Assembly: GCA_002633025.1 (NCBI GenBank)
Contig: NMRB01001497.1
Span: 69,762-133,761 of the forward strand
Source: Notospermus geniculatus
Taxonomy: Eukaryota; Nemertea; Pilidiophora; Heteronemertea; Lineidae
DNA: 64,000 bases
Reading direction: 5' to 3'
Every line of letters begins with the position of its first letter. The stretch's first letter is position 1. The position numbers were made by a program, and so were the translations under genes. The notes beneath the pieces were generated by a model. The model was not told the origin of the DNA and did not search any database. It was given only the letters and a program-made list of their open reading frames with translations. Of this stretch, positions 22,101-30,914 are shown in pieces.

Positions 22101-24435
22101 GTGTTGAAAACAAAGCGAATCGTCCATACGGCTTGCTGTAGACGGTGGTGGAAGAGGTCCGATGACTGCCGACAACGTCCAAACTGCGTCAAAAACGCTG
22201 TGTTGATGCTGTGACGTTGCGTCATTTGACGGCCAAAATGGCGGACATTTTGAGCTGTGACGTCACGTGGGAAACCTCTATTGTTTCCGGTTTCCAACAC
22301 TTGTACTGTCTGTTGATCCAGGAAGTGGCCTTTCTACAAGTTCGTTCCATCGCCTATGAGCAGTGTTAGAAAACGCCCTGCCACTAAAACTCACAGTCCT
22401 AAAAGGTGGCTCTAACAGGATGGCTTTCTCTTGGGGCACAAAGCACGAGGGGCCGGCTCGTATGTCCTGATGAGTGTCGTAAAGTAATCTCAGGTTTGCT
22501 GGTGCAGTGCAGATTTCAAAGTGCAAAGATCTTTGTCATTTATGTCAATCTGAGCTTCGAGACAAGTTTTCAATGAAACTGCAACGTTTACCAACCTTTG
22601 GCTGTTAGAGATGCTTTCAATGCGTCCAGATGCTGTTGTAGTGTCTGCGGCAGTGCGGTCGAGTTCTGTTTGTAGAGACTACCGTTCTGTATCGCAGCGT
22701 CCAAACGTTCCTCAACTTTATTCAGCCGTTCTAGAACATTTTCCAGTAGTACTGCAAGTGTTTTCTTCAGATCTGGAAAAAAGATCGAATATTCTACATT
22801 GTACCACCTTGGACAAGGTAAACATTAAAATTAAACTTGACTCTGAGAAATTGAAAGTGATGCCTTTTAAATCATCTGCCCCAGGGTTCAGCAGACGCCA
22901 TCAAAGTTTTCTCACATCCTATGGTACAAAATGAAAAATATTTGAAGAAAGGTTGTTCCTATCAACTATCTGAAGAATATTTCTCCAAATTTTTTCCAAT
23001 TCATTTCCAAGGCTTTTGGAAAACTTCAACAGAAGATACCGTCTGCTCAAACCTGGGGCAGATGAGATGAAGTCGCAGAGAAATATCAACATGTCGACCA
23101 CCTGAAAAATATTTCTTCAAATTCTTTCCAGTTTATTTCTGGGGCTTTTAGAAAACTTCAACAGAAGACGCTGTCTGCTGAAACCTGGGGGAAAATGGAT
23201 TAAAACTTACCGTAACCAGTAAATCTTCCAGCGTATGGTCCGTCAACTGTCTCCTTATTCTCCTTGGCCAGCGCCTTCACGTACTGCATGCTCAGCTTTA
23301 TAATTTCCTCCTAGGAATACAAAATATACAAAATGTATGAAATACAAGCTAAGGTGGATTTAAGGCTCCTTCATAAGCCGTGTTTACACTGCCAAACATT
23401 TCGGTCCAGTTGAAGTGAACCGTACTCAGACTGGACCAGGTCCACTTCATTTGTACCGTTTAGACTGCAGCAATGAGTCACTGTGCTCTCCATTCAGTGG
23501 AGGTAAGAATCTCTCGTGGAATAATGCTGAGTTTTCCCGCAAGTGACGCAAGGACGAACTGTGCACATGCTCAATACCCTCCCAGATAAGTGGACTCGGT
23601 TCAGTTCACCGTCCATCAGGTTTATACTGCACATTTGGTCAGGGTACCGTACTCAGTCCGGTCTGACCTCTCTCAGTACGGTTCACTTGTGGTCCAGACT
23701 GGGTACACTTGGCAGGTTTACACCGCCACTTTTTTCCGTACCATACTTGATCCGGTCTGAGTTCACTTGATTTTTGGGTAATAACCACTTGCCTATCAAG
23801 GCTTATTCATAGTTGACCCAAGTGGAGAAGTCAATGTCATTCCAAATCAAGCAGGAAAAGTCCAGCAGAACTTTTGTAAGATCAAGCGTAGGAACAAGCT
23901 CGGCTGGGAAATGACCCACCACCACATGAAGTTGACGTCATTCTGACTTGAGAAGGGAAAGTCCAGCAGAACTTTTGTAAAGATCAAGAAAAGGAAGCAG
24001 CTAGGCTGGGAAATGACCCACCACCACATGAAGTTGACGTCATTCTGACTTGAGGACGGAAAGTCCAGCGATATTTTTGTAAGATCAACTCTTCATCTCT
24101 CCTACTTTTGAAGAGTAGGATAGGGACCAGCTTGGCTGGGAAATGACCCACCACCACATGAAGTTGACGTCATTCTGACTTATCTTGATATTTCCTACTT
24201 TTGAAAGGATAGGGACCAGCTAGGCTGGGAAATGACCCACCACCACATGCAGGGAAGAGAACCTCGTACCTACCTTGATTGATTCACTGTCCCGACGATC
24301 TTGAAACGACATGAGCACCATGTTTAGTAGCACCACGACCCACATCAAGAGGAAGACAGTCATGAGAAGACTACAACGCCGCGACATCACCAAAAGGTAG
24401 AACCGGCGCAACATCGTACGCGGTGGGCTCATCAT
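9723..24435 (-). CDS. MGAT5: MGAT5, alpha-1,6-mannosylglycoprotein 6-beta-N-acetylglucosaminyltransferase (14 exons)
   Basis: Golgi type II membrane glycosyltransferase (GT18) that adds beta-1,6-GlcNAc from UDP-GlcNAc to the alpha-1,6 mannose of N-glycans, starting the branch that carries poly-LacNAc. Exons in order: 24274-24435, 23211-23310, 22596-22772, 20103-20185, 19617-19778, 18725-18895, 17906-18075, one of 16664-16798 or 14180-14314, 12968-13101, 12334-12614, 11672-11818, 11273-11392, 10604-10784, 9723-9979. All join in phase through GT-AG sites and give 2280 bp, 759 residues and TGA (human 741). Diagnostic stretches are DGPYAGRFTGYDLKKTLAVL, CYADYGVDGS, GGPLGELVQWSD, VDSFGTEP, HTPDNTFLGFVVE, PSYVKNHNILSG, FPYEGPAALEAIANG, and a Cys-rich end closing CRDYVKGQTALCKDCL. 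The Glu in GPLGELVQW matches, as I recall, the human catalytic Glu297. Invertebrates generally have one MGAT5/MGAT5B-type gene; these motifs favour MGAT5 over MGAT5B. The poly(A) site was not resolved. Confidence 0.97.
10032..10337. mobile_element. TIR element with TTAAGGTGCTCTAGTT ends
   Basis: Left TTAAAGGTGCTCTAGTTC and right AACTAGAGCACCTTAA, followed inward by GTAAACATTACGG and its inverse. About 300 bp, A/T-rich interior, no ORF. In the last MGAT5 intron. Confidence 0.75.
12043..12251. mobile_element. TIR element with TATGTGACCCGGCA ends
   Basis: Left TATGTGACCCGGCACGACAA followed by AATGAGTCGGAA, right TTCCGACTCATT with GCTGTGCTGAGTCACATA. MITE of about 208 bp in an MGAT5 intron, immediately 3' of exon 12334-12614. 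Confidence 0.7.
12811..12926. mobile_element. Palindromic MITE with GGTTATAAAACCAAAGAAAG arms
   Basis: The arms of about 50 bp are nearly exact inverted copies meeting at TATATATTACACTACATATA. It ends about 40 bp short of exon 12968-13101 of MGAT5. Confidence 0.85.
14180..14314 (-). CDS. MGAT5: MGAT5 alternative exon copy A (135 bp, canonical-like)
   Basis: The acceptor is CTATTTGTGCTTCCAG and the donor CACAG|GTATGAG, both strong. It reads one base, 44 codons and two bases, exactly like copy B. The peptide contains SSC, eight residues, then DLMYTDITGLGQIRKTLG. The KTLG end agrees with human FKKTLG, so this is the better match to the vertebrate exon. From the HD of the preceding exon to the conserved Cys there are 26 residues, as in human. 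It joins downstream to CVFRIVDSFGTEP. It encodes part of the catalytic domain before the FGTEP motif. Confidence 0.88.
14462..14618. mobile_element. CAGGGGCGGATCC-type MITE, copy 3
   Basis: Ends CAGGGGCGGATCCAGGATTT and GATCCGCCCCTG. It sits about 150 bp from alternative exon A of MGAT5, on its acceptor side. Confidence 0.8.
14808..15030 (+). mobile_element. tRNA-derived SINE (GGTTCGATCCCCGG B box)
   Basis: Has a B-box-like GGGTTCGATCCCCGGTCATT and a downstream body ATCTCTCCTCGACATCGTAG, GTTCCCTCCGGGGGTTCTGG. The A-box half TGTGGTGGCAAAGTGG is degraded. It is a single copy in the window. Confidence 0.55.
15246..15392. mobile_element. Inverted-repeat element with ATTAGGGAATTTGAGATCAG arms
   Basis: The left arm ends GATCCTTATACGTATACGGA and the right arm starts TCCGTATACGTATAAGGATC, with about 40 bp between. 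It lies in the intron between alternative MGAT5 exons B and A. Confidence 0.8.
15513..15722. mobile_element. GTGACCCACTCTGGCAAAAG MITE, long subfamily copy
   Basis: Ends ATATGTGACCCACTCTGGCA and TGCTTTTGCCAGAGAGCGTC; interior GATGACACCAGGAGAGAATG. Related copies are at 27300-27440, 39641-39860 and 40200-40380. It also lies between the two alternative exons. Confidence 0.7.
16070..16545. mobile_element. Two adjoining MITEs: a GTCTGCACACTTCCGCCG palindrome and a CATCTGCCCC family copy
   Basis: 16085-16310 is an imperfect palindrome with TGCACACTTCCGCCGAAATT and AACCATAACCTCGGTCTGAA in both arms (second copy 41160-41360). 16320-16540 is the CATCTGCCCC...GCAGAC family, with TTGAAAAATATTTGAAGAAA and TTTCTTCAATTTTTTTTCGA inside. 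Confidence 0.7.
16664..16798 (-). CDS. MGAT5: MGAT5 alternative exon copy B (135 bp)
   Basis: Lies 5' of copy A in transcript order. The acceptor is TTTCCTCCATAG and the donor AG|GTTGGT (weaker than copy A). It reads one base, 44 codons and two bases, so it joins the same flanking exons in the same phase as copy A. The peptide runs from YIRHHSQIYSNC through IDLIYADIVGLRQLRR to KVYSRI. Human MGAT5 has GNRSGC, eight residues, then ELIYIDIVGLAQFKK; the C-to-DL spacing here is identical (eight residues). By my count, 14 of 44 residues equal copy A. It could be a mutually exclusive exon, an exon included together with A (frame is kept), or an old decaying copy. The open frame and exact length argue against decay. 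Confidence 0.75.
16880..17070. mobile_element. CATCTGCCCC...GGGGCAGATGAG MITE
   Basis: The family has ends reading CTCATCTGCCCC(A)G..CAGCAGAC and a conserved core TTTGAAGAAA...TTTCTTCAAATATTTTT. This copy begins about 80 bp upstream (transcript sense) of alternative exon B of MGAT5. Other copies are at 22872-23070, 34778-34980, 43918-44125, 47580-47765 and 48478-48682. Confidence 0.75.
17410..17870. mobile_element. Inverted-repeat element with GTCCCACTGGCGA / TCGCAAGTGAGAC ends
   Basis: Ends TAGTGTCCCACTGGCGAATT and GGCAAAAGTCGCAAGTGAGA are imperfect inverse copies. Interior TTTGCCCACGACAAAATTTT. No coding signal. Confidence 0.5.
18120..18685. repeat. 34-bp minisatellite in an MGAT5 intron
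   Basis: About 16 tandem units, consensus GAGGACTGGTTAACAGCCTC followed by GTATGAGTGGCAAT, the most regular copies at 18430-18680. It ends about 40 bp from exon 18725-18895. There are no spacers of unique sequence, so it is not a CRISPR array. Confidence 0.92.
19187..19382. mobile_element. GTGACCC...GGGTCAC MITE, copy 2
   Basis: ATATGTGACCCGATCTAGCG at the left and GCTTTTGCTGGAGTGGGTCA at the right; interior GAAATGTACGTCTCTGCAGG. In an MGAT5 intron. Confidence 0.78.
20287..20360 (+). mobile_element. Degraded tRNA-derived SINE head
   Basis: GGCCACCAAGGTGTAGTGGC, then GGCCCAAGGTTTGATCCCCA, reads like A- and B-box promoter halves about 40 bp apart. No body or tail could be delimited. Confidence 0.4.
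20441..20596. mobile_element. CAGGGGCGGATCC-type MITE, copy 4
   Basis: Ends CAGGCGCGGATCCAGAGGGG and CCTGGATCCGCCCCTG. In an MGAT5 intron. Confidence 0.8.
20700..20880 (+). mobile_element. AAAGGGGCACTGTATTC-type repeat, copy 2
   Basis: TTAAAGGGGCACTGTATTCA, then GGGAGACCTCTATTGACAAT and TAGAGTCACTCTCGTTCCTA; closely matches 32268-32460. Confidence 0.7.
21907..22285. mobile_element. TIR element with ATAGAGGTTTCCCAC ends
   Basis: Left ATAGAGGTTTCCCACTGACA, right TGACGTCACGTGGGAAACCT followed by CTAT. Both arms also carry an inverted GCCGCCATATTGGCCGTCAA-like sequence. About 380 bp. Confidence 0.7.
22310..22450 (-). pseudogene. Possible 3' end fragment of a non-LTR retrotransposon
   Basis: The minus-strand frame reads TVSFSGRAFSNTAHRRWNEL, similar to the GxRAFSVAAPRLWNSLP sequence common just after the reverse transcriptase domain of invertebrate LINEs. 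It is less than 50 residues, with no RT motifs nearby. It may be chance. Confidence 0.35.
22872..23200. mobile_element. CATCTGCCCC MITE plus a partial second copy
   Basis: 22872-23070 is a full copy (ATCTGCCCCAGGGTTCAGCA to AAACCTGGGGCAGATGAGAT). 23105-23195 repeats its right half. It ends within about 15 bp of the donor of MGAT5 exon 23211-23310. Confidence 0.7.
23370..23790. repeat. Inverted and direct repeats around GGTCCAGACTGGGTAC
   Basis: GTTTACACTGCCAAACATTT at the left and the inverse-like GGCAGGTTTACACCGCCACT at the right. Several internal copies of GTACTCAGTCCGGTCTGA are present. Probably a non-autonomous DNA element. Confidence 0.45.
23825..24255. repeat. Irregular ~100-130 bp tandem array beside MGAT5 exon 1
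   Basis: Four units each containing AAGTCCAGCAGAAC (or similar), AGGCTGGGAAATGACCCACC, and ACATGAAGTTGACGTCATTC. The last unit stops within about 20 bp of the donor of the first coding exon. Confidence 0.85.
24274..24435 (-). CDS. MGAT5: MGAT5 first coding exon: cytoplasmic tail and signal anchor
   Basis: Codes 54 residues starting MMSPPRTMLRR: a short basic cytoplasmic tail, then about 21 hydrophobic residues (roughly 22-42), then the charged start of the luminal stem. This is type II Golgi signal-anchor topology. The exon ends in phase 0 at a GTAGG donor and joins to EEIIKLSMQYVKALAKEN, which matches the human stem segment. Met1 is taken as the start; Met2 and Met8 are also possible, because nothing here decides between them. 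A pyrimidine-plus-AG acceptor just upstream, near 24480, suggests that the 5' UTR is split by an intron. Confidence 0.85.
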
Positions 24436-24579
24436 GTTGAGTGAGATGACAATGACTTCATCCTTTCAAATGACACATGACCTATAAAGTGGAAAAAATC
24501 CATTCAGAAACAAGAATGACGAAAGTAATCCAATCTTTGAAATCTCAAAATACTTCTCCATTCCACAACTGATAGTAAA

Positions 24580-24750
24580 CCTAAAGTCGTCTCCGAATTT
24601 CGCAAATTTTCAACCCCAGCCAGGGTCTTCCTCAGGCACTTTCTACTATAGTACCGTACACTGTAGAGCTGGGATCTCTACTAGAAAGTGCCTGAGGAAG
24701 ACCCCGGTTGGGGTTGAAAATTTGCGAAATTCAGAGACGACTTTACATTT
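24580..24750. mobile_element. GGTCTTCCTCAGGCAC-type palindromic MITE, copy 2
   Basis: AAAGTCGTCTCCGAATTTCG is matched inversely by CGAAATTCAGAGACGACTTT; inner arms are CTTCCTCAGGCACTTTCTA and its inverse. It is just upstream of the first coding exon of MGAT5. Confidence 0.85.
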
Positions 24751-25746
24751 ACCACGTTAACTATCATTTCGTGTGTAGTTTTTTGTCCTCTATGTTGGAT
24801 ATCCATTCTAGAACTGAAACGGTGAAATATTCCTTGAGATTTATCAGTTTGCAATACTTCACTAATAGAATACTCCTTTGAAGAGTGAAAATACTCTTCA
24901 AATTCTGAATAGAAGAGTATGATACTCTTTGCCCTAAAAATTATCTACATTTAACGCCCTGAACTACAAACGTAATCCAGTTGAAGAAAAGGCACAAAGT
25001 TTACAATAACCGGATACTTTATACTAAAATTTAATTTATACCCAATATTGTATTGTACATCTCCCAACCATGTCAGCTCCAATGTGACTGTAAATAGGCT
25101 AAAAACATCTAGGTCAACATTTTTCGAGACGTGACTGGAAATTCAACTTGACTATTCTTTCAGTTTCATGCCGTCATCAAAAATTCCAGTGGTTAACACG
25201 AGGTCATAGTTAAATTATCCAACCTAATAAATGACAGAATAATAAGAAAGCGCAAAACAATACACTACACAGATAATTCGCTGAGTACACAAACCATATG
25301 ACACAGACATACATCTAAAATGAGTGCAGTTAATGATAAGACAGGTCAGTAGGTAATCAACGTGTACATTCGTGTTTATAAATATGCCATGCCAGCCCAT
25401 TGCATAAAAATAATTTACACCATACCAGCAGAAATACGGACTCCAAATGAGGCTATATCGAGTAAACTGCCCTTATATTCTGGACCCATTCACGTTATCT
25501 GATTGTCCGATCATACAGATGGAGTAGTGGCAGTTTATAAATATTATATTACGTACACAGCACGGCATTATGGATCATTTCACAACGGATATTATGACAG
25601 AAAATCTATGGAAACTGATGCAATTGCAAGGAAGGAAACTGTACTGTTTACAATAAAGACCGACCCCGCCCGGGATTTGAACCGGCAATTAAATATGGAC
25701 TGACACGGAAGCTCGTGATTTGTCAACATGCATTTTAAAGCTTCCT

Positions 25747-26046
25747 TGTACAGTACAGGTCACAACTGACATCCATACTGCTTCGCGTAAGTTACTCGTA
25801 AGTTACGCGTGACTTGCGCGTAACTCACGGCTTTGGTTTTGCGTAACTCACTGTGTAACTCGCCAAAATCGCGTAACTCGCCTCGTAAATCAACTGCGTA
25901 GCTAGCGAAATTCGCATTAACTCACCGCGTAACTCACCACGTAAGTTACGCGTAACATAACTCGTGAGTTGTTGCGTAAGTTACGAGTGACTTACACGTA
26001 ACTTACGCGAATTTAGGGATGTCAATTGTGACCTGTACTGTACAAT
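25747..26046. mobile_element. TIR element filled with GTAAGTTACGCG palindromic motifs
   Basis: Left end CTTGTACAGTACAGGTCACA, right end TTGTGACCTGTACTGTACAA. Between them GTAAGTTACGCG, GCGTAACT and GTAACTCACGCG variants recur about fifteen times in both orientations. No ORF. Confidence 0.75.
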
Positions 26047-26335
26047 GACACTCTCAAAAACACTGACTGGGCAATTAAAGGAGCACGGTATTGCCACTTT
26101 TTCTCGACAGCCGGCGCCACCGCGCCACTCTCCAACCCAAGGGTCTGACTACGTCTCGGCGAATGACCCGATTTACTGCATACATTTTGTAATGCATTTT
26201 TGTAGTTCGTCTTACTGCCGCTAGGTCGGCAGTCAAATAACGCATTTGAGATCCAATACCTTGCTCCTTTAAGTCAGGGCTGCCGTTGCTTTGGAGAGAC
26301 CAGAAAAAGTGTAATGCAGGAGGAAGAGACCAGGG

Positions 26336-26460
26336 CCGGCCGCATAGAAACTCCGCCAGTGCTTTGACAGCCTATCGGTGTTAAAATGCATGCAAAAATG
26401 TACACCACTATCGGCAGATGGGCTCCGCTAGCACTAGCAGAGTTTCTATGCGGCCACCCC
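26336..26460. mobile_element. TIR element with GCCGCATAGAAACTC ends
   Basis: GGCCGCATAGAAACTCCGCC at the left; AGAGTTTCTATGCGGCC at the right. About 125 bp. Confidence 0.7.
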
Positions 26461-26611
26461 AGAGCTACATGTACTGTAAAATTCTACTGGCAAAGAAAAT
26501 CACCCTCTGTATGAGGATGAATGTACAACATAGGTTCAGTGGGAATTGAATACAACACCACAACAGATGTGCCCGGCAGGGTTAGTCTTTTTACTGGTAC
26601 ATGTCTATCTA

Positions 26612-26812
26612 GAGGCTTTGCAACTGACGTCACAACCCGCCATGCTGGAGGACACATGCTGCAGAGGCAGAGCAAAATGAGCCGTGCATGCCCAATGACG
26701 TTACGTCAAACAATGCCGTGGTGCACTTCACGCAAGTCACGTCACGGTCGACGCACACCTCTGCGCCCTGTGTCCCCCAGAATGGTCGCCAGGACGTCAT
26801 TGCAAGGCCTCT
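26612..26812. mobile_element. TIR element with AGAGGCTTTGCAACTGACGTCA ends
   Basis: Left AGAGGCTTTGCAACTGACGT, right GACGTCATTGCAAGGCCTCT. It makes a 163-residue plus-strand open frame (26521-27012) that I do not regard as a gene. Confidence 0.65.
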
Positions 26813-27766
26813 ATACCACTTTGACACTCTCTCATCACTTCACAAAATTTGGCGGCCAAATCACCTCTTTCTATGCGACCAGTTCTGGCAAAACCAGTGT
26901 CGCATGTCGCTCTTTAAAACGGCCATGTCGATTTAGAGGAATCAGAGGAAAATTCAGTCTGCGGCCCATCAGTCACACACAATCACATGACTATCATGTA
27001 CTAAATATATAAACACAGCCCCGTGGTTGTGTAAACGTCATAACAGCTTTTGTGGAACTTGCAATTCGGCCCTTTTCTCCTAAAGTGCTGGCTTTCGGCC
27101 CTCAAGTCATTTAACTGTCTTATCACCAACCTCGATTATGATGAGTTTATTATAACAACTCAATAGCCAAGGAAATGTTATTCTGATAATTTTATATTTT
27201 ATCTTATGGCGATTTTCTGGATTTTCCAGCCTGATTCCTCCGAATCCTCTGATTCCTCTAAATTGACATGGCCCTTTAAAATTACATGTAGGCACATTGA
27301 CACCAAATGTTTGTCAATATTGTCTCTTTGTTATGAAATCTGAAACAATATCTGCCATTCTATCTCCTGGTGTCATCTTCGTCTGTTCAGACTCACCCTC
27401 TGAGCGACATGCGACTGCTTTTCCAGAGCCAGTCACATAGGCCTACATTTGTTTACTGTAGTGAATAACCAACATAACTGACTTGAAGGCTTGGGAATTT
27501 GGAAGTCAAGTATTCCCAAGGCCCTGAAGGTAACTCATGTGATTGTGAGTTGCTTGACAAATGCATCAAGCCTGAAATTAACACGCCAAACCCACCAGTC
27601 ACCCAATCAACGACCACTCTGATAATTTGTTCTCATATTTCTGTTGCCAACATTATCACATTCATAAATTTTTCAACTTGGTAACTTCACAATGCTCCGA
27701 GTCTGAATAATTCATCAGTCATTCTCATGTTCATTGACTTTCTGTGTGGCCAGGTTCGACAAAAAA

Positions 27767-28034
27767 CAGGGGCGTAGCTAGCTTTTATGGGCTACATGTA
27801 GGGGGGCAAAATTGATTGAGTCTGGAGGGCGAAGCTGGAGGGGGTCTGTGGGTCCTCCCCCAGAAAACTTTCCATGCTCTCAGGTGCATTTCCCCCATAT
27901 CTGGCACCACAATAATAACTTGGCTTGAAGAGGGGAAATGACATTTTAGAGGGAAAATTTGTTTTGTCCCTGTTTGCTCAGGGGGGCATTTGCCCTCCCT
28001 GGCCCCCCCCCCCTCCCCGCTAGCTATGTTCCTG
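27767..28034. mobile_element. CAGGGGCGTAGCTAGC-type MITE
   Basis: Left CAGGGGCGTAGCTAGCTTTT, right GCTAGCTATGTTCCTG. Interior GGGGGTCTGTGGGTCCTCCC, shared with the 3749-4067 element. hAT-like by end sequence. Confidence 0.75.
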
Positions 28035-28132
28035 AAAAAGAACATCTCAATATCAAACACACATGAAGGCACATGATAACCACAGGTTGGGGAAGGAGAG
28101 ATTATTTCAGTGTCATTATGGTCTCGGGACCT

Positions 28133-28862
28133 TATAGTAGGGGAGCCAAGCCAGGAAATAGTGAATAAAGGTTGCACAAAAAGATATACAATTGCTATTA
28201 ACATTTTTTGGTAGGTATATCTGTTCTACATAAGAATTGGGAGGACTGCTCGGTCATCTCTCTTGCGAACTCCTGTTATGGCGTTTTGAAGTTTTGGTAC
28301 TGACTTCACCGTTGGGCTGGTGAACTCGGCTTTGTACAGGGCAGGGGGACCAATGTACAGCTAACTTCTGAACGGTTGGATTTGGACCCTATAAATGTAT
28401 TACCAACAGATAGAAACATGCTGCCTCTGAATCAGCCAAGGATGTTCTTAATTGTGTTTGGCAAGTGGAAATCACTTTTTGGGGTATTTGGCCCATTTTG
28501 CAATTTCTTATTATATAACGACTGAAAACATTTAAGACCATGCTTATTTGATTCACTGTCCCCATATTTCTATCTGTTAGTAATACATTTATAGGGTCCA
28601 AATCCAACCGTTCAGAAGTTACCTGTACATTGGTCCCCTTGCCCCTGTACAAAGCCGAGTCCACCAGTCCAATAGTGAAGTCAGTACCAAAACGTCAAAA
28701 CGCCATAACAGGAGTTCGCAAGAGAGATGACCGAGCAGTCCTCCCAATTCTTATATAGAATAGACATACCTACCAAAAAATGTTAAGAGCAATTGTATAT
28801 ATTTTTGTGCAACCTCCAACCCTTATTTTGCACAATTCTGGCCTTTGGCTCCCCTACTATTA
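28133..28862. mobile_element. 730-bp foldback element with ~290-bp inverted arms
   Basis: The left end ATAGTAGGGGAGCCAAG and the right end CTTGGCTCCCCTACTAT are inverse with a small mismatch. The arms continue inward through ACTGCTCGGTCATCTCTCTT, GCGAACTCCTGTTATGGCGT, TGAACGGTTGGATTTGGACC and CCTATAAATGTATTACCAAC at high identity to a ~130-bp centre. No transposase ORF. Confidence 0.88.
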
Positions 28863-29251
28863 CCTAAATGGGTTTTTATGCCCATGCATTGAACCCTTCA
28901 TTTCGGCGTTGGGGGGGTGGGTGGTGCATAGTAAATTAGGGTAGCCATGGTACAGAGCCTACGGCTGGCTTGTCCCGGTAGGCCTAGAGGCAAAAGATCA
29001 GTGGCCAAAGTTTAGAATCCCCGATAGGAAGTGACAAACTCCATGCACGAGCTTCGGAGCTCTCTTCATGGGCATGATCATTTTACTGTTTTTCCGCCAG
29101 GAAACTGCGTCAAATAATTAGGCCTAGGCCTACTGACAGTGTTCGGGGTGCCCATGCTCCATGCTACATGCATGACATCAACGGAAATCTGTTGCTCGAT
29201 GCAGCTTAACTTTAGGCCTATGATGATAACCTACAGTTCATTCCACTTCTC

Positions 29252-29677
29252 AGTGGCGCGAGGTTTATCAACGATAGCTCCGCAACGGCTGGGTCAAATT
29301 TGACGAAACATACGTCAATCGACTTGTCTTTCTTGCCGGTATCTTTCTGCTATCTTCATTTTTCGCGCAAGGCCGACATAACGGATCCCTTTCTCAAAAC
29401 CCATTTCATTTTGTCATGGTGTTCAGTGCAGTTTACACGTGCGCGATGCATTGCGTCATTTCAAAATGGCCGCAATTTCGGCCGTCAACACAAACTGTGA
29501 TTTGTGAAGGAACTTTTTTCTGTCACGTTTTTCGGGAAAATGACAGTGATGATGGCTGTAGCGCCAGAAAAGACAAATTGATTGATGTGTGGTAGGCCTA
29601 GGCCTAGGCATGCTAGGCCCTATATCAAATTTGAGCCAGCCGTTGCGGAGCTATCGTTGATAAACCTCGCGCCACTT
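29252..29677. mobile_element. TIR element with AAGTGGCGCGAGGTTTATCA ends
   Basis: Left CAGTGGCGCGAGGTTTATCA continuing ACGATAGCTCCGCAACGGCT, matched inversely at 29637-29677. About 340 bp of interior with CATTGCGTCATTTCAAAATG. Confidence 0.8.
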
Positions 29678-29859
29678 GGAACTGGAATGGAGAGTAGGCC
29701 TAATTTTGTCAATCGTCCTGTAGGCTGTTCAGTGTCGCCAGTGTTTTAATTTTTTGCGCGTTTTCCCCATTTTTGCGATATCGGATTTGGGCACCTGGGC
29801 ACTGCTGATCGGGGATTCTATTCCCTGCCTCCTATGCCTGTGATGCATCATCCTCCAAC

Positions 29860-30195
29860 ATGTCCAACCAGGCCAAGGCTAGGCCTAGGCCTAGGCCGCT
29901 GGCAATGCATGCTATTTGCTATACATGGTGTGCCGATCTGGATGACAGGAACGCTGCAGCAGCTGCGCAGTGCAGACGAGTGCACCACTGCACCATAGGC
30001 CCTACCATGTGCACTGACATGACTGACACTGTCTCTGGGTCATGCTCTGTGGACTGGACTGCACTGGTTTCCTCATCATCATCAAAATTGACCGCCTACC
30101 GTTTATCTGTTTATTACAGGAGGTCGAATACAAAAGGAGAACCTCCCAGACGAGTCAGTTTTCCAGAAGATGTCACAATGATCAAGGATCATTGA
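29860..30195 (+). other. Open frame ending in a PP1-docking-like RRVSF motif
   Basis: A plus-strand frame of 111 residues ending in EPPRRVSFPEDVTMIKDH and a TGA. RVSF preceded by basic residues and followed by acidic ones is the classic PP1-binding RVxF context, and RVSFPED resembles the N terminus of PPP1R37-type proteins. A TTATTACAG acceptor lies at about 30110-30118, so this could be one exon. There is no leucine-rich repeat or second exon I can link to it. The first half is repeat-like (AGGCCT run, Ala run). Confidence 0.22.
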
Positions 30196-30544
30196 ACAAT
30201 AGGAGCATTGTCCACCGGACGCACTCTCTACTCCACATGCATGACATGGCTGGACACGACTGACGTACATTTGCACTGAACAAAACATTTCTGGGAACCG
30301 ATGGGAAATTCGGAAGTGCAGAGACATCAACTCAATATTCCGGACAAAATATATCAAAAAAATACGCTATAATGAGGATATTCGTATTGAAAACATACTT
30401 TTATACTGCATTTTTGGATCATTTTGCAGTTGGAGTGGCCATATAGGGATCTTGTTCGCATTATTGCTGGTGTCATCACATTTCCAGATTTCCTCACCGG
30501 TCATAGTGATTAACACTTTCAACAAAAGGTGGCAGGAAAGTCGG

Positions 30545-30870
30545 TAGACTAGTTCTCTACCCTCGAGACGCTCCGCAAATACCAGTACAGCGGAGAGTAA
30601 CGAGGGCAGGGAACCAGTCTAGTGTAACAGGATAAATTATCTCTACGAAAAATGTCCCCAGTGTCAAATAACAAAAGCCAATAGCACGTGAATGTCCTCT
30701 TGATAACGGCTGGCATGGTTAAAAGGGTAGATGCAGGCAGACAGACTTTGCACACATGGAGCAAAACAAGACTGGCCAGTCTCATTGGTGGTAGACTGGT
30801 CCCCTGTCCTCAGGCTCGTAACGCTCCACAAAAAAACGTAGCCTTTCGAGGGCAGGGGACCAATCTATCT
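30545..30870. mobile_element. Inverted repeats with GGGCAGGGAACCAGTCTAG
   Basis: Two neighbouring sequences of the ACTGGTCCCCTGTCCTCAGG type, inverted to each other (30540-30625 and 30790-30870). Similar bases flank the 24-bp minisatellite near 4860 and 5825. Confidence 0.5.
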
Positions 30871-30914
30871 CATTGGAACAAAAGACATCCAAAAAACGAC
30901 ACACAAAATGATAG

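Noticed and set aside
26521-27012. 163-residue plus-strand open frame
   Set aside because: Mostly the TGACGTCA-bearing TIR element at 26612-26812; no homology recognised.
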